Notes: a model not told the origin generated them from the sequence alone. A DNA stretch of 64,000 nt from an uncultured Litoreibacter sp. (GCA_947501685.1 CANMWQ010000006.1:1-64000); one strand, 5' to 3'. Shown: positions 34,018 through 43,163, numbered from the stretch's first letter. A program made the numbers and translations.

Positions 34018-34587
34018 ATGGCGTTACTGATCATCGGCGTTTTGATTTGGACCTTTGCGCATTGGCTGAAGCGGCTCGCGCCTGCGGTGCGCGGGGCGAT
34101 GAGTGACAAGATGGGCGAGGGCTCGAAAGGGGTCATCACCGTGTTGCTGGTCCTGTCCATTGTGCTGATGGTGATCGGCTATCGGGGCGCGGAATTTATC
34201 CCCGTGTGGGAGCCGCCCACGGTCTTTAAGCACATTAACAACCTTCTGATGTTGCTGGCGTTTTACGTCTTCGGGGCCAGCGCGCGGAAGACTGACAAAG
34301 TCTGGATCGGCACCAAGATCAGGCATCCTCAACTGGTGGCTTTCATCATCTGGGCGGTGGCGCATTTGATGGTTAATGGCGATCTCGCCTCGCTGGTGCT
34401 GTTTGGCGGGCTGCTGGTCTGGGCCGTGGTCTCGATCCCGACGATCAATGCCGCCAACGGCCCTTGGGTGGTGCCGGCGCGGGCTCCGATGAAATCCGAG
34501 ATCATCCTTGTGGTCATTGCCCTTGTGCTGTTCAGCCTTGTGGCTGCCATTCACACTTGGCTCGGCGTCTCGCCGTTTGGAGGCTGA
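34018..34587 (+). CDS. NnrU-family membrane protein
   Basis: The 189-residue protein has six or so membrane helices and the NnrU layout: MALLIIGVLIWTFAHWLKRL, SKGVITVLLVLSIVLMVIGYRG, KHINNLLMLLAFYVFGAS, HPQLVAFIIWAVAHLMVNGD and a C-terminal helix. NnrU is named for a gene needed for nitrite/nitric-oxide metabolism in Rhodobacter, and MAPEG-like relationships have been proposed. No denitrification genes are nearby, so here it is likely to have another role. It starts 3 nt after mcl2 and ends one base before the DUF1737 start. Confidence 0.87.
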   Translation: MALLIIGVLIWTFAHWLKRLAPAVRGAMSDKMGEGSKGVITVLLVLSIVLMVIGYRGAEFIPVWEPPTVFKHINNLLMLLAFYVFGASARKTDKVWIGTKIRHPQLVAFIIWAVAHLMVNGDLASLVLFGGLLVWAVVSIPTINAANGPWVVPARAPMKSEIILVVIALVLFSLVAAIHTWLGVSPFGG

Positions 34588-34588
34588 C

Positions 34589-34792
34589 ATGAAGCTCTAT
34601 CGGTTCCTCAGCGAGGAAGACACGTCCGCGTTCTGCCACAAGGTGACGGATGCTTTGAACAAGGGCTGGGAGCTCTACGGCTCGCCCACCCAGACATGGG
34701 ATCACAAGGCAGGCGTGATGCGCTGCGGCCAGTCGGTGGTGAAGGAGGTCGAGGGCACTTATACGCCCGAGACCAAGCTGGGGGCGCATTGA
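34589..34792 (+). CDS. DUF1737 small protein
   Basis: The 67-residue protein (MKLYRFLSEEDTSAFCHKVT, then LNKGWELYGSPTQTWD) fits the DUF1737 domain, a compact unit with a conserved LNxGWxLxG motif. ATG 34589 immediately follows the nnrU stop, with GGAGG eight to twelve bases upstream. Its stop overlaps the mch start as TGATG, so it is translationally coupled. Function is unknown. Its place between mcl2 and mch ties it to the ethylmalonyl-CoA operon only by position. Confidence 0.85.
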   Translation: MKLYRFLSEEDTSAFCHKVTDALNKGWELYGSPTQTWDHKAGVMRCGQSVVKEVEGTYTPETKLGAH

Positions 34793-35826
34793 TGTCGAAG
34801 ACCAGTGCAGGCCGGTTCTTTGAAGATTACGCCGTGGGCCAAGTGATCGAGCACGGTGTTCCGCGCACGCTGTCGGGCGGGGAGCGGGCGATGTATCACG
34901 CGCTCTACCCCGCACGGCATGCGCTTTATTCGTCGGACGAGTTTGCGCGGGATTGCGGGCTGCATGAGGCCCCGCTGGATGACCTGATTGGCTTTCACAC
35001 GGTGTTTGGCAAAACGGTGCCGGATGTGTCGCTGAACGCGGTGGCCAATCTGGGCTATGCGGAGGGGCGGTTCCTGAAGCCCGTGCATCTGGGAGACACG
35101 CTGGTGTCGCGCTCGGAGGTGATCGGGGTCAAGCAGAACTCCAACGGCAAGACGGGTGTTGTCTGGGTACGCACCACGGGGGAGAACCAGCTGGGCGAGC
35201 CGGTATTGAGCTACGTGCGCTGGGTCATGGTGCGCAAGCGCGACATGGATGCGCCCGCGCCCGAGACGGTGGTGCCGGAGCTGAGCGGCGTTGTGGCGGC
35301 CAGTGATCTGGTGGTGCCGGAGGGTCTGGATTTCTCCGGGTACAACTTCAGTCATGCTGGCGAACCGCATCGGTTGGGTGACTATGCCATTGGCGAGAAG
35401 ATCGACCATGTGGACGGTGTGACCATTGAAGAGGCGGAGCATATGCTGGCCACCCGGATGTGGCAGAACACGGCGAAGGTGCATTTTGACGCCACAGCGC
35501 GCGAGGATGGCAAGCGGTTGATCTATGGGGGGCATGTGATCTCCATGGCGCGGGCGCTGAGTTTCAACGGGTTGGCCAATGCGCAGATGATCGTCGGGCT
35601 GAACGCGGGCGCGCATGCCAATCCGTGTTTCAGCGGCGATACCGTGACGGCGTGGTCAGAGGTGCTGGATGTGGCCGAGACTGCGGCACCCGGTATTGGC
35701 GCGATCCGGCTGCGGCTGGTGGCGCAGCGGGCGGGTGCGGCTTCGTTCGCGTTGAAGGGCGAGGATGGCAAATACCTGCCCGACGTGCTGCTGGACCTTG
35801 ATTATTGGGCGCTGATGCCGGTCTAG
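34792..35826 (+). CDS. mch: Mesaconyl-CoA hydratase
   Basis: The 344-residue MaoC-type double-hotdog protein matches Rhodobacter mesaconyl-CoA hydratase. It has GRFFEDYAVGQVIEHGVPRT, LYPARHALYSSDEFARDCGL, LNAVANLGYAEGRFLKPVHLGDTLVS, VVWVRTTGENQLGEPVLSYV and a second half with LATRMWQNTAKVHFDA and the hydratase motif around IYGGHVISMARALSFNGLAN. It hydrates mesaconyl-CoA to (2R,3S)-beta-methylmalyl-CoA, the step before cleavage to glyoxylate and propionyl-CoA. ATG overlaps the DUF1737 stop. Together with mcl2, ecm and ccr in this window it marks the ethylmalonyl-CoA pathway. Confidence 0.93.
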   Translation: MSKTSAGRFFEDYAVGQVIEHGVPRTLSGGERAMYHALYPARHALYSSDEFARDCGLHEAPLDDLIGFHTVFGKTVPDVSLNAVANLGYAEGRFLKPVHLGDTLVSRSEVIGVKQNSNGKTGVVWVRTTGENQLGEPVLSYVRWVMVRKRDMDAPAPETVVPELSGVVAASDLVVPEGLDFSGYNFSHAGEPHRLGDYAIGEKIDHVDGVTIEEAEHMLATRMWQNTAKVHFDATAREDGKRLIYGGHVISMARALSFNGLANAQMIVGLNAGAHANPCFSGDTVTAWSEVLDVAETAAPGIGAIRLRLVAQRAGAASFALKGEDGKYLPDVLLDLDYWALMPV

Positions 35827-35893
35827 GTCGGGCGCGCGCCACTTGGCGAAAATTTGACTGCGCATTGGCGGCGTTTCTGGCTAGGCTTTGCTG

Positions 35894-36586
35894 ATGCGCT
35901 GGACCTGTCCTCTCTTCCTCTCTGCCTGCCTGTCGTTTTCAGGCCCAGTGGCGGCGTGCGACATTGCGTTGATCCTTGCGGTGGACGTGTCGGGTTCCGT
36001 GGATCAGAACGAGTATGACATTCAAATGCAGGGCCTTGCGGAGGCGTTGCGGGACGGCGCGATTTCCGAGGCTTTGGTGGTGCGCGAGGCGGCGGTGCAG
36101 GTGATCCAATGGACCGGGTCGGGGCGGCACCGGGTGTCTGTGCCGTGGACGCGGATCAAGGATTTCAACGACACCGACACTCTGGCCGATGTGATCGAGG
36201 CCGATCCGCGTATCTGGCGCAATTTCTCGACCGCTTTGGGGGAGGCCGTGCAGTTTGCGCAAGGCAATTTCAAGCAGGTCCCGGATTGCACGCGCAAGGT
36301 GATCGACGTCTCTGGCGACGGGCGCTCGAATGAGGGGATCCGCCCGCCTGCGCTGCATGCCTCGCTCTTGGCGGATGGGATTATCGTCAACGGTCTGGCG
36401 ATTGAGGCCTATGACAAGGGGTTGACGGAGTATTTCGAAAAACATCTGATCGTGGGTCCGGGGGCCTTTGCGATGCGGGCGGCGGAGTTCGAGGATTACC
36501 CAGAGCGGATCCGGCGCAAGCTGCTGCGCGAGATCACGAAACAGCTCTCCGAGGCGGAGGTGCCGCGCAAGAATGGCAATTTGTGA
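35894..36586 (+). CDS. DUF1194 exported von Willebrand A-like protein
   Basis: The 230-residue protein has a signal peptide (cleavage after PVAA, before CDIALI, or a lipobox-like variant) and a VWA fold with the MIDAS motif DVSGSVD near residue 30. Further strands carry KVIDVSGDGRSNEG and IIVNGLAIE, which is the DUF1194 family pattern. The frame begins at a TTG two codons before ATG 35894; I prefer the ATG. Its stop codon (36584-36586) lies inside the first half-site of the sdh operator. Function is unknown; it may bind metal and a protein partner in the periplasm. Confidence 0.87.
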   Translation: MRWTCPLFLSACLSFSGPVAACDIALILAVDVSGSVDQNEYDIQMQGLAEALRDGAISEALVVREAAVQVIQWTGSGRHRVSVPWTRIKDFNDTDTLADVIEADPRIWRNFSTALGEAVQFAQGNFKQVPDCTRKVIDVSGDGRSNEGIRPPALHASLLADGIIVNGLAIEAYDKGLTEYFEKHLIVGPGAFAMRAAEFEDYPERIRRKLLREITKQLSEAEVPRKNGNL

Positions 36587-36613
36587 TCACGACGCAAAAA
36601 GCAGTGATCACAA
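36581..36613. promoter_or_regulatory. Tandem GTGATCAC operator upstream of sdhC
   Basis: TTGTGATCAC (36581-36590) and GTGATCACAA (36604-36613) are separated by 13 bases, exactly as upstream of sucC (30331-30363). The left palindrome is TGTGATCACG and the right AGTGATCACA, each one base off perfect. The left half-site overlaps the DUF1194 stop. The element sits 127-159 bp before the sdhC ATG, in the only intergenic space before the sdh operon. Confidence 0.72.
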
Positions 36614-36739
36614 ACTTGAGAAATTAGTCAAAATCTAGCGACAATTGCGCGCAAATAGACCTCCGGGCGCGTGACTCTGCTGTGAAAACGTCTAGAGTTC
36701 GTGACAGTAATTACCGCAGCCAGCACGAAGGACGCGCTC

Positions 36740-37123
36740 ATGGCAGACGTCAACCGGGGGGACCGGCCGCTTTCCCCCCATCTTACCATCTACCGGCCAC
36801 AGCTGACCTCCATGACCTCGATCCTGACGCGGATCACCGGAAACGCACTTCTTGTGGCCGCAATCTTGATTGTGTGGTGGTTTCTGGCGGCCAGCTACGG
36901 GCCTGAGTATTTCGCCACCGCCGACGCCGTACTGACCTCGTGGTTTGGCGATCTGGTGTTGTTCCTGTCGCTTTGGGCCGTGTGGTATCATTTCTGTGCG
37001 GGCATCCGGCATCTGATCTGGGACAGCGGCCATGGCTTCGAGCTGGAGACCGCGGAAAAGCTGGGCTACGCCGTGATCGCGGGCTCGCTGCTGCTGACCA
37101 TTTTCACCGTTATCGTGATTTGA
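36740..37123 (+). CDS. sdhC: Succinate dehydrogenase cytochrome b556 subunit
   Basis: The 127-residue subunit has the SdhC signature RPLSPHLTIYRPQLTSMTSI, then three membrane helices with WYHFCAGIRHLIWD containing the haem-ligand histidine. ATG 36740 has AAGGA nearby; upstream codons are poor. It anchors SdhAB to the membrane and passes electrons to quinone. It is the first gene of sdhCDA-B and lies 153 bp after the DUF1194 gene, behind the GTGATCAC element. Confidence 0.95.
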   Translation: MADVNRGDRPLSPHLTIYRPQLTSMTSILTRITGNALLVAAILIVWWFLAASYGPEYFATADAVLTSWFGDLVLFLSLWAVWYHFCAGIRHLIWDSGHGFELETAEKLGYAVIAGSLLLTIFTVIVI

Positions 37124-37134
37124 GGGGGCAGCAC

Positions 37135-37506
37135 ATGGCTTATCTGACCGACCGCAAACGCGCGCAGGGCATGGGCTCTGCCAAGACCGGCACCGGGCAT
37201 CACTGGTATATGATGGTCAGCTCCGTTGGGCTGGCTATTCTCATTCCTCTGTTCATCTTCACCTTTGGCCCCGTCCTTGGGTCCTCCTATGAAGAGGTCA
37301 TCGCCTATTTCGCGCGTCCTTTCCCGGCGATTGTCGCGGGGCTGACGATTGTGGCCTCGATGATGCATTTCAAAAGTGGTGTGCAAACGCTGATCGAGGA
37401 CTACGTTCACGGTACGGCCAAGAAGGTGACGATCATTTTGATGATCTGCCTGAGCTACGCCATCGCCGCCACCGGCCTTTTCGCCATCGCGCGTCTCGCA
37501 CTTTAA
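37135..37506 (+). CDS. sdhD: Succinate dehydrogenase membrane anchor subunit
   Basis: The 123-residue subunit starts at ATG 37135 (MAYLTDRKRAQGMGSAKTGT). It has three membrane helices and the conserved HHWYMMVSSV and HFKSGVQTLIEDYVHG with haem/quinone-site residues. It lies 11 nt after sdhC and 15 nt before sdhA. It completes the quinone-reactive anchor of complex II. Confidence 0.94.
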   Translation: MAYLTDRKRAQGMGSAKTGTGHHWYMMVSSVGLAILIPLFIFTFGPVLGSSYEEVIAYFARPFPAIVAGLTIVASMMHFKSGVQTLIEDYVHGTAKKVTIILMICLSYAIAATGLFAIARLAL

Positions 37507-37521
37507 TTTCGGAGCAAAGAC

Positions 37522-39330
37522 ATGGCTGCTGAATACGAATATGAAACCCATGAATATGATGTCGTCGTTGTTGGCGCTGGCGGCGCGGGGTTGCGCGCCA
37601 CGCTTGGTATGGCCGAACAGGGCTTGCGCACGGCTTGCGTGACCAAAGTGTTCCCCACGCGCTCTCACACGGTTGCTGCACAGGGTGGCATTGCTGCGTC
37701 GCTCTCCAATATGGGGCCCGACAATTGGCAGTGGCATATGTATGACACGGTCAAGGGCTCCGACTGGCTGGGCGATACGGATGCGATGGAATATCTGGCG
37801 CGCGAAGCCCCCAAAGCGGTCTACGAGCTGGAGCATTACGGTGTGCCGTTCTCGCGCACCGAAGAGGGCAAGATTTACCAACGGCCGTTCGGTGGCCACA
37901 CAACCGAATTTGGCGAAGGCCCCCCGGTGCAGCGCACCTGTGCCGCCGCCGACCGGACGGGCCACGCGATTTTGCACACGCTTTACGGTCAATCGCTGAA
38001 GCAAAAAGCCGAATTCTACATCGAGTATTTCGCGATCGACCTGATCATGTCCGATGACGGGGTGTGTCAGGGTGTTTTGTGCTGGAAGCTGGATGACGGC
38101 ACGTTGCATTTGTTCTCCGCCAAAATGGTGGTGCTGGCGACGGGCGGCTATGGCCGCGCCTATTTCTCTGCGACCAGCGCGCATACCTGCACCGGTGACG
38201 GTGGCGGCATGGTCGCGCGGGCGGGCCTGCCTTTGCAGGACATGGAGTTCGTGCAATTCCACCCCACCGGCATTTACGGCGCGGGGTGTCTGATCACCGA
38301 AGGCGCGCGTGGGGAGGGGGGGTATCTGACCAACTCCGAAGGCGAGCGTTTCATGGAACGCTATGCGCCGACCTACAAGGATCTGGCGTCGCGCGACGTG
38401 GTCTCGCGCTGCATGACGATGGAGATCCGCGAAGGGCGCGGCGTGGGTGAGGCGGGAGATCATATCCACCTGCATCTCAACCATCTGCCGCCTGAAACGC
38501 TGGCGCTGCGGCTGCCGGGCATCTCCGAGTCAGCGCGGATTTTTGCGGGCGTGGATCTGACGAAAGAGCCGATCCCGGTGCTGCCGACGGTGCATTACAA
38601 CATGGGCGGGATTCCAACGAATTACTGGGGTGAGGTCCTGTCTCCGACCAAGGACGACCCTGACCGTGTGTCGCCCGGCCTGATGGCCGTGGGGGAGGCG
38701 GGCTGTGCGTCTGTTCATGGGGCCAACCGGCTTGGGTCGAACTCGCTAATTGACCTCGTGGTCTTTGGCCGTGCGGCGGCCATTCGCGCGGCGAAAGTGG
38801 TTGACCCGGAGGCGCCAAACCCCGGCATCAACAAGATGTCGCTGCAACGCGCTTTGGACCGGTTCGACGGGCTGCGCTACGCCAAAGGCCAAGTGCCAAC
38901 GGCTGAGCTGCGCATGGAAATGCAGACCACGATGCAAAGCGACGCGGCGGTGTTCCGCACGGACAAGACGCTGGCCGAAGGTGTTGAGAAGATGGACAAT
39001 GTGGCGTCCAAGCTCGACGATTTGGAGGTGTCGGATCGCAGCCTTGTCTGGAACTCCGACTTGATGGAGACGCTGGAGCTGGCCAATTTGATGCCAAACG
39101 CCGTGGCGACGGTTGTGTCGGCTGAGGCCCGTAAGGAAAGCCGTGGCGCGCATGCGCATGAGGATTATCCCGACCGCGACGACAAGAACTGGCGCAAACA
39201 CTCGCTGACCTATTTCAAGGGGCAGAAGGCCAAGCTGGACTATCGTGGCGTGCATCTGGAACCGCTGACCTCGCATAATGAGGGCGGCATTGATCTCAAG
39301 AAAATCGCGCCAAAAGCGCGAGTCTATTGA
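37522..39330 (+). CDS. sdhA: Succinate dehydrogenase flavoprotein subunit
   Basis: The 602-residue subunit has the FAD dinucleotide motif [11 protein letters not shown], the covalent FAD histidine in [12 protein letters not shown] (His49), [12 protein letters not shown], the substrate loop HPTGIYGAG, the catalytic region [17 protein letters not shown] and [10 protein letters not shown]. It oxidises succinate to fumarate. It is 15 nt after sdhD. Two small lipoprotein genes, rather than sdhB, follow it; the first overlaps its stop codon. Confidence 0.97.
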   Translation: MAAEYEYETHEYDVVVVGAGGAGLRATLGMAEQGLRTACVTKVFPTRSHTVAAQGGIAASLSNMGPDNWQWHMYDTVKGSDWLGDTDAMEYLAREAPKAVYELEHYGVPFSRTEEGKIYQRPFGGHTTEFGEGPPVQRTCAAADRTGHAILHTLYGQSLKQKAEFYIEYFAIDLIMSDDGVCQGVLCWKLDDGTLHLFSAKMVVLATGGYGRAYFSATSAHTCTGDGGGMVARAGLPLQDMEFVQFHPTGIYGAGCLITEGARGEGGYLTNSEGERFMERYAPTYKDLASRDVVSRCMTMEIREGRGVGEAGDHIHLHLNHLPPETLALRLPGISESARIFAGVDLTKEPIPVLPTVHYNMGGIPTNYWGEVLSPTKDDPDRVSPGLMAVGEAGCASVHGANRLGSNSLIDLVVFGRAAAIRAAKVVDPEAPNPGINKMSLQRALDRFDGLRYAKGQVPTAELRMEMQTTMQSDAAVFRTDKTLAEGVEKMDNVASKLDDLEVSDRSLVWNSDLMETLELANLMPNAVATVVSAEARKESRGAHAHEDYPDRDDKNWRKHSLTYFKGQKAKLDYRGVHLEPLTSHNEGGIDLKKIAPKARVY

Positions 39331-39629
39331 TCCGGGGGATGGCTCTCTGTGTGGTCCTTGCGGTTTCGGCCTGTGCCCCCGTGCCGATGACGCTTGAGCG
39401 CGCGGATGCGCTGTGTCGTGAAGAGCTGCGCGGGGCGGATGGCGTGACGGGCAAGGTGGGCGTTGGCGTGGGCTCTGGCGGCGTGCGGGCCGGGGGCGCG
39501 GTGACGGTGGATAGCCGTGTGTTGAACCCTCAGACGGAAGAAGAGTTTCTGGCTGAGTGCATCTCGCGGCGCGTCAATGGCGAGCCTGCCCCGACCAGAT
39601 TTGGCATCACTTTGGGAGGCCGGACATGA
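39327..39629 (+). CDS. Small lipoprotein inserted between sdhA and sdhB (first)
   Basis: The 100-residue frame starts at a TTG overlapping the sdhA stop (TTGA) or at ATG 39339. With the TTG start the N-terminus [16 protein letters not shown] is a good lipoprotein signal with Cys16 in a VSAC lipobox. The rest is short, with a Gly-rich middle ([20 protein letters not shown]) and [17 protein letters not shown] near the end. No family is recognised. Overlaps at both ends (TTGA with sdhA, ATGA with the next gene) show it is translated as part of the sdh operon. Confidence 0.65.
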   Translation: MIRGMALCVVLAVSACAPVPMTLERADALCREELRGADGVTGKVGVGVGSGGVRAGGAVTVDSRVLNPQTEEEFLAECISRRVNGEPAPTRFGITLGGRT

Positions 39630-39940
39630 GGGCTCTGCTTATGGCGATACCGCTGCTGTTGACCGCCTGCGGCGACAATGGATTGGCCGACCAGCTGGCC
39701 CGCGATCAGGCCCGCAAGGCGGTGAACCCGGTGCTGGCGGAGCGGTTCCCCGGTGTGCCTCTGGAGCCTGCCACCAATTGTGTGATCGATCAGGCCAGCG
39801 CGTCTGAAATTATCCAGCTTGCAAAGGCCGGTGCGACCACCGTCAGCCAGACCGATGTCGAGCTGATCGTGCAGATCGCGACCCGCGGCGAGACAATCGA
39901 ATGTTTGCTCAAAGACGGCATTGCGCCGTTTCTGATCTAG
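39626..39940 (+). CDS. Small lipoprotein inserted between sdhA and sdhB (second)
   Basis: The 104-residue protein begins [20 protein letters not shown], with Cys15 in an LTAC lipobox. The mature part is mostly helical: [56 protein letters not shown], with two more Cys that could pair. Its ATG overlaps the stop of the first lipoprotein gene, and it ends 10 nt before sdhB. I recognise it as a type common in Rhodobacterales sdh loci, but no function is known to me; a periplasmic role near complex II is inference. Confidence 0.7.
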   Translation: MRALLMAIPLLLTACGDNGLADQLARDQARKAVNPVLAERFPGVPLEPATNCVIDQASASEIIQLAKAGATTVSQTDVELIVQIATRGETIECLLKDGIAPFLI

Positions 39941-39950
39941 GAGAAGACCC

Positions 39951-40730
39951 ATGGTTCAACTGACCCTGCCCAAGAATTCCCGCATCACCGTGGGCAAGAC
40001 CTGGCCCAAGCCCGAGGGCGCCAACAATGTGCGCAAATTCCAGATTTACCGCTGGAACCCCGACGACGGCAAAACGCCTCAGGTGGATACGTATTTTGTC
40101 GACATGGACAAATGCGGGCCGATGGTGCTGGACGCGTTGATCAAGATCAAGAACGAGATCGACCCGACGCTGACCTTCCGCCGCTCTTGCCGCGAAGGGA
40201 TTTGCGGATCCTGTGCGATGAATATCGACGGCATTAACACGCTGGCTTGCATTTACGGCATGGACGAGATCAAGGGCGACGTGAAGATTTACCCGCTGCC
40301 GCATATGCCGGTGGTCAAGGATTTGATCCCTGATTTGACGCATTTTTATGCCCAGCATGCCTCCATCATGCCGTGGCTTGAGACCACGACCAACCGCCCC
40401 CAGAAGGAGTGGCGGCAATCGGTGGAGGATCGCGAAAAGCTGGATGGGCTCTATGAATGCGTGATGTGCGCGTGTTGCTCGACCTCATGCCCGAGCTATT
40501 GGTGGAACGGTGACAAATACCTTGGGCCCGCGGCGTTGCTGCATGCGTATCGCTGGATCATTGACAGCCGCGACGAGTCCACGGGCGTGCGTCTGGACGA
40601 TCTGGAAGACCCGTTCAAGCTGTACCGCTGCCACACGATCATGAACTGCACCAAGACCTGCCCTAAAGGTCTGAACCCGGCCAAGGCCATTGGCGCGATC
40701 AAGAAGATGATGGTTGAGCGGACGGTGTAG
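39951..40730 (+). CDS. sdhB: Succinate dehydrogenase iron-sulfur subunit
   Basis: The 259-residue subunit carries the [2Fe-2S] motif [15 protein letters not shown] with further Cys in LACIYG, and the [4Fe-4S]/[3Fe-4S] cysteines in [16 protein letters not shown] and [21 protein letters not shown] lies 9 bases before the ATG. It transfers electrons from FAD to the membrane anchor. It directly abuts the convergent membrane-protein gene with no space, so transcription from sdh must stop inside or beyond that gene. Confidence 0.97.
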   Translation: MVQLTLPKNSRITVGKTWPKPEGANNVRKFQIYRWNPDDGKTPQVDTYFVDMDKCGPMVLDALIKIKNEIDPTLTFRRSCREGICGSCAMNIDGINTLACIYGMDEIKGDVKIYPLPHMPVVKDLIPDLTHFYAQHASIMPWLETTTNRPQKEWRQSVEDREKLDGLYECVMCACCSTSCPSYWWNGDKYLGPAALLHAYRWIIDSRDESTGVRLDDLEDPFKLYRCHTIMNCTKTCPKGLNPAKAIGAIKKMMVERTV

Positions 40731-41375
40731 CTAGTCTTGCTTCGGCCCATCCTCAAGCGGGTGGGTCGCAATCACGGTCCACCAATACAGGTAATGGAAG
40801 ACGACAGGGACGGCGGCGTATCCCAACACCCATTCCAAAGGGGTCGCGTGAAGCGTGAGCGCCAATAGGACGACACCGCTCCAAACGTAGCGCCAAAGCT
40901 GCCAAGTCATTGTGTTTTCTGCTTCTTTCGGACGCTGCTCTGAGTCCATCCAGCTGTGTTGATCGAAGTAGGACGGGTCGGATTTCCACAGGGCCCAAGT
41001 CATCACCCCATATGCTGGATAGGTTGCCGTGGCCGCGTAGGCGAGCCAGAGGTCAGATGGTATCGTAACCGTCGCGACAAGAGGCGGTAGCCAAGCGGTG
41101 GCGATAAGTGGCGCAATGTAGCCTGGCCGCCTGTCGCCGGGATCCAGCATCTGTTGGAGTTTGTCCCAGGTGCTTTTGGCCGCCCCTAGCATGACAATGA
41201 TAAGCCCCAGAAATACGGTTGCTTTGAGCGGGGTCAGACCGATGCGTGCGAGAGTCTCGGCATATGGCGCCGTTGCGAGATAGGCTGCGACAATGGCCGC
41301 CGCGCGCAGGAGAAGCTGACGGGGCACCGGCACTGATGTGGTGAGCAGCGCATAAAGGGCAAACAGATGTCGCAT
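40731..41375 (-). CDS. Multispanning membrane protein of unknown function
   Basis: The 214-residue protein has about five hydrophobic helices, starting MRHLFALYALLTTSVPVPRQ, with RIGLTPLKATVFLGLIIVML, a TAWLPPLVATVTIPSDLWLA segment and a C-terminal WVLGYAAVPVVFHYLYWWTV. A hydrophilic loop (about residues 130-155) is rich in Asp, Glu and Trp. I recognise no family. Codon use and GC content are lower than those of its neighbours, so it may be a recent arrival. It shares no intergenic space with sdhB. Confidence 0.65.
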   Translation of the reverse strand: MRHLFALYALLTTSVPVPRQLLLRAAAIVAAYLATAPYAETLARIGLTPLKATVFLGLIIVMLGAAKSTWDKLQQMLDPGDRRPGYIAPLIATAWLPPLVATVTIPSDLWLAYAATATYPAYGVMTWALWKSDPSYFDQHSWMDSEQRPKEAENTMTWQLWRYVWSGVVLLALTLHATPLEWVLGYAAVPVVFHYLYWWTVIATHPLEDGPKQD

Positions 41376-41503
41376 GCTTCTGATATGGCTGTCGGACTAG
41401 CGGTTTTTGAGGCTTGAAATTGAAGTTTTCATGACAGGGCCGCCGCGAAACAGATTGTTTTCGATGGAAAACTTGGGTTCTGTGGCGAGTAAGGAGACTG
41501 AAG

Positions 41504-42346
41504 ATGACCCCAGAAGATGCCGACCTGCGTAAGGCGATTGAGCCTGTTATTTGCTACCCTGTTGAGACCCTGCCTGCGCCTGACATGGCGCTTTACGAGG
41601 CGGCTCGGGAGGGGTTGGTGAAGCGTGAGGAGCTCCGTGTCGAGCCGCGGGAGGCTGCGTGTTTCAGGGTGCCAAAGGGGCATTTTTTCCGGATCCGGTC
41701 GATTGAGGGACCTCAGGTCGGCGATTTGAACCTTTTTAACACGCAAGATCTGTCGGAGCGGTTTTATTCCGGCAAGACCCGCGCGTTGCATGGCACGCAT
41801 ATCACCACCGGGGAGCGGATGTGGTCGGGTTTTCCCTATTTGCGCCCGATGGCCACGGTGACGCATGACACGCTGAATTGGTACGGGATCGACCCTTTTG
41901 GCGGGTCTGTTCATGATGTGATTGGCACGCGGTGCGATCCCTATACGCATAACCTCCTAACATCTGGTAAACAGTATCATCATTGCTGCCATTCCAATCT
42001 GTCGCGTGCGGTGGCGGAAGAGCTTGGCATGACGCCGCGCGAGGCGGAGGCTTATGTACATGACGTGCTCAACGTCTTTATGTGCACTGGATTTACGCGT
42101 GATACGGGGCAGTATTTCATGAAGGCAAGCCCGGTACGGCCCGGGGATTACATTGAATTCTTTGCAGAAATTGACCTGCTGGGGGCGTTAAGCGCCTGTC
42201 CGGGCGGGGATTGCTCCTCTGAACATTCCAGTGATGTGGCGGCGTGCCATCCGTTGCTGGTGGAGGTGTTTGAACCGCGCGAGGGGGCGCTGGATGGCTG
42301 GGTGCCGCCGCAGGTCAATCGCTATGATCGGAGCCATGGCGTCTGA
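41504..42346 (+). CDS. DUF1989 (urea carboxylase-associated) family protein
   Basis: The 280-residue protein contains the DUF1989 core: FRVPKGHFFRIRSIEGPQVGDLNLFN, SGKTRALHGTHITTGERMWS, and Cys/His-rich GTRCDPYT, QYHHCCHSNLSRA, FMCTGFTRDTGQYFM, ACPGGDCSSEHSSD. The conserved His, Cys and Asp residues suggest a metal-binding hydrolase or lyase acting on a small amine or carboxylate. Family members sit in urea-carboxylase or glycine-cleavage clusters, but none is here. SD-like GGAGACTGAAG precedes the ATG. Confidence 0.85.
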   Translation: MTPEDADLRKAIEPVICYPVETLPAPDMALYEAAREGLVKREELRVEPREAACFRVPKGHFFRIRSIEGPQVGDLNLFNTQDLSERFYSGKTRALHGTHITTGERMWSGFPYLRPMATVTHDTLNWYGIDPFGGSVHDVIGTRCDPYTHNLLTSGKQYHHCCHSNLSRAVAEELGMTPREAEAYVHDVLNVFMCTGFTRDTGQYFMKASPVRPGDYIEFFAEIDLLGALSACPGGDCSSEHSSDVAACHPLLVEVFEPREGALDGWVPPQVNRYDRSHGV

Positions 42347-42359
42347 CCTCTGGGGAGAT

Positions 42360-42380
42360 GCATATTTTTGCCAAGATGAA
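42360..42380 (+). other. Dispersed intergenic motif GCATATTTTTGCCAAGATGAA
   Basis: The 21 bases GCATATTTTT-GCCAAGATGAA lie 14 bases after the DUF1989 stop. Very similar strings (GAGTATTTTTGCCAAGATGAA) recur downstream of genes in many Rhodobacteraceae, by my recollection. A looser match occurs at 50533-50555. It has no obvious stem and its role is unknown. Confidence 0.4.
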
Positions 42381-42393
42381 ACCGATTTGGGGT

Positions 42394-43098
42394 TTAGGTG
42401 AAGGCCGCTTCCAAGGCGATTTCGACCATGTCTCCAAAGCTTTTTTCGCGCTCTTCTGAGGGGAGGGCCTCGCCGGTGATCAGGTGGTCTGACACGGTCA
42501 GAACGGCCAGGGCGCGGCGTTGGTAGCGGGCGGCGAGGTTGTAAAGCTCGGCGGCTTCCATTTCGACGGCGAGGATGCCGTGGCGGGTCATTTCTTCATT
42601 AAGATCAGGACGTTCGTCGTAGAAGACATCTGCCGAATAGATGCCGCCGACATGGGTGGTGACGCCTTTGGCTTCGGCGGCGTGATAGGCTTTGTGCAGC
42701 AGGTCGAAATCGGCGCAGGGGGCGAAGTTGACCTCTTTGAAAATACCGCGGGATGGGGTTGAAATGTTGGAGGCGGTCTGGGCGAGGATGACGTCCCGGA
42801 TGGCGACTTTTTGCTGCATTCCGCCGGTAGAGCCTATACGGATCAATGTCTTAGCACCGTAATCCTTGATCAGCTCGTTGACGTAAATCGACAGCGACGG
42901 CATCCCCATGCCGGAGCCCTGTATGGTGACGCGGTGGCCGTTCCATGTGCCGGTGAAGCCCAGCATCCCTCTGACTTCATTGACCAATTTGGCATCCTTG
43001 AGAAAGGTCTCTGCCGCCCATTTGGCGCGGTAGGGATCGCCGGGAAGCAGAACGGTTTCTGCGATCTCGCCGGAATTTGCGCCGATATGAATGGTCAT
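42394..43098 (-). CDS. deoD: Purine nucleoside phosphorylase
   Basis: The 234-residue enzyme is DeoD-type. It begins [20 protein letters not shown], then has [47 protein letters not shown], and the phosphate/nucleoside segment [13 protein letters not shown] followed by [11 protein letters not shown]. It cleaves purine (deoxy)nucleosides with phosphate. I used ATG 43098; a longer frame includes an unlikely Cys-rich leader. It is monocistronic. An array of four 11-bp GTACA-type repeats lies 66-109 bp upstream. Confidence 0.95.
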   Translation of the reverse strand: MTIHIGANSGEIAETVLLPGDPYRAKWAAETFLKDAKLVNEVRGMLGFTGTWNGHRVTIQGSGMGMPSLSIYVNELIKDYGAKTLIRIGSTGGMQQKVAIRDVILAQTASNISTPSRGIFKEVNFAPCADFDLLHKAYHAAEAKGVTTHVGGIYSADVFYDERPDLNEEMTRHGILAVEMEAAELYNLAARYQRRALAVLTVSDHLITGEALPSEEREKSFGDMVEIALEAAFT

Positions 43099-43163
43099 GG
43101 GGAAGCTCCTGCAGGGGATGGTTAACGCGGCTCTTGCCCCTCGGTTTGCCCCCAAAACGGCGC

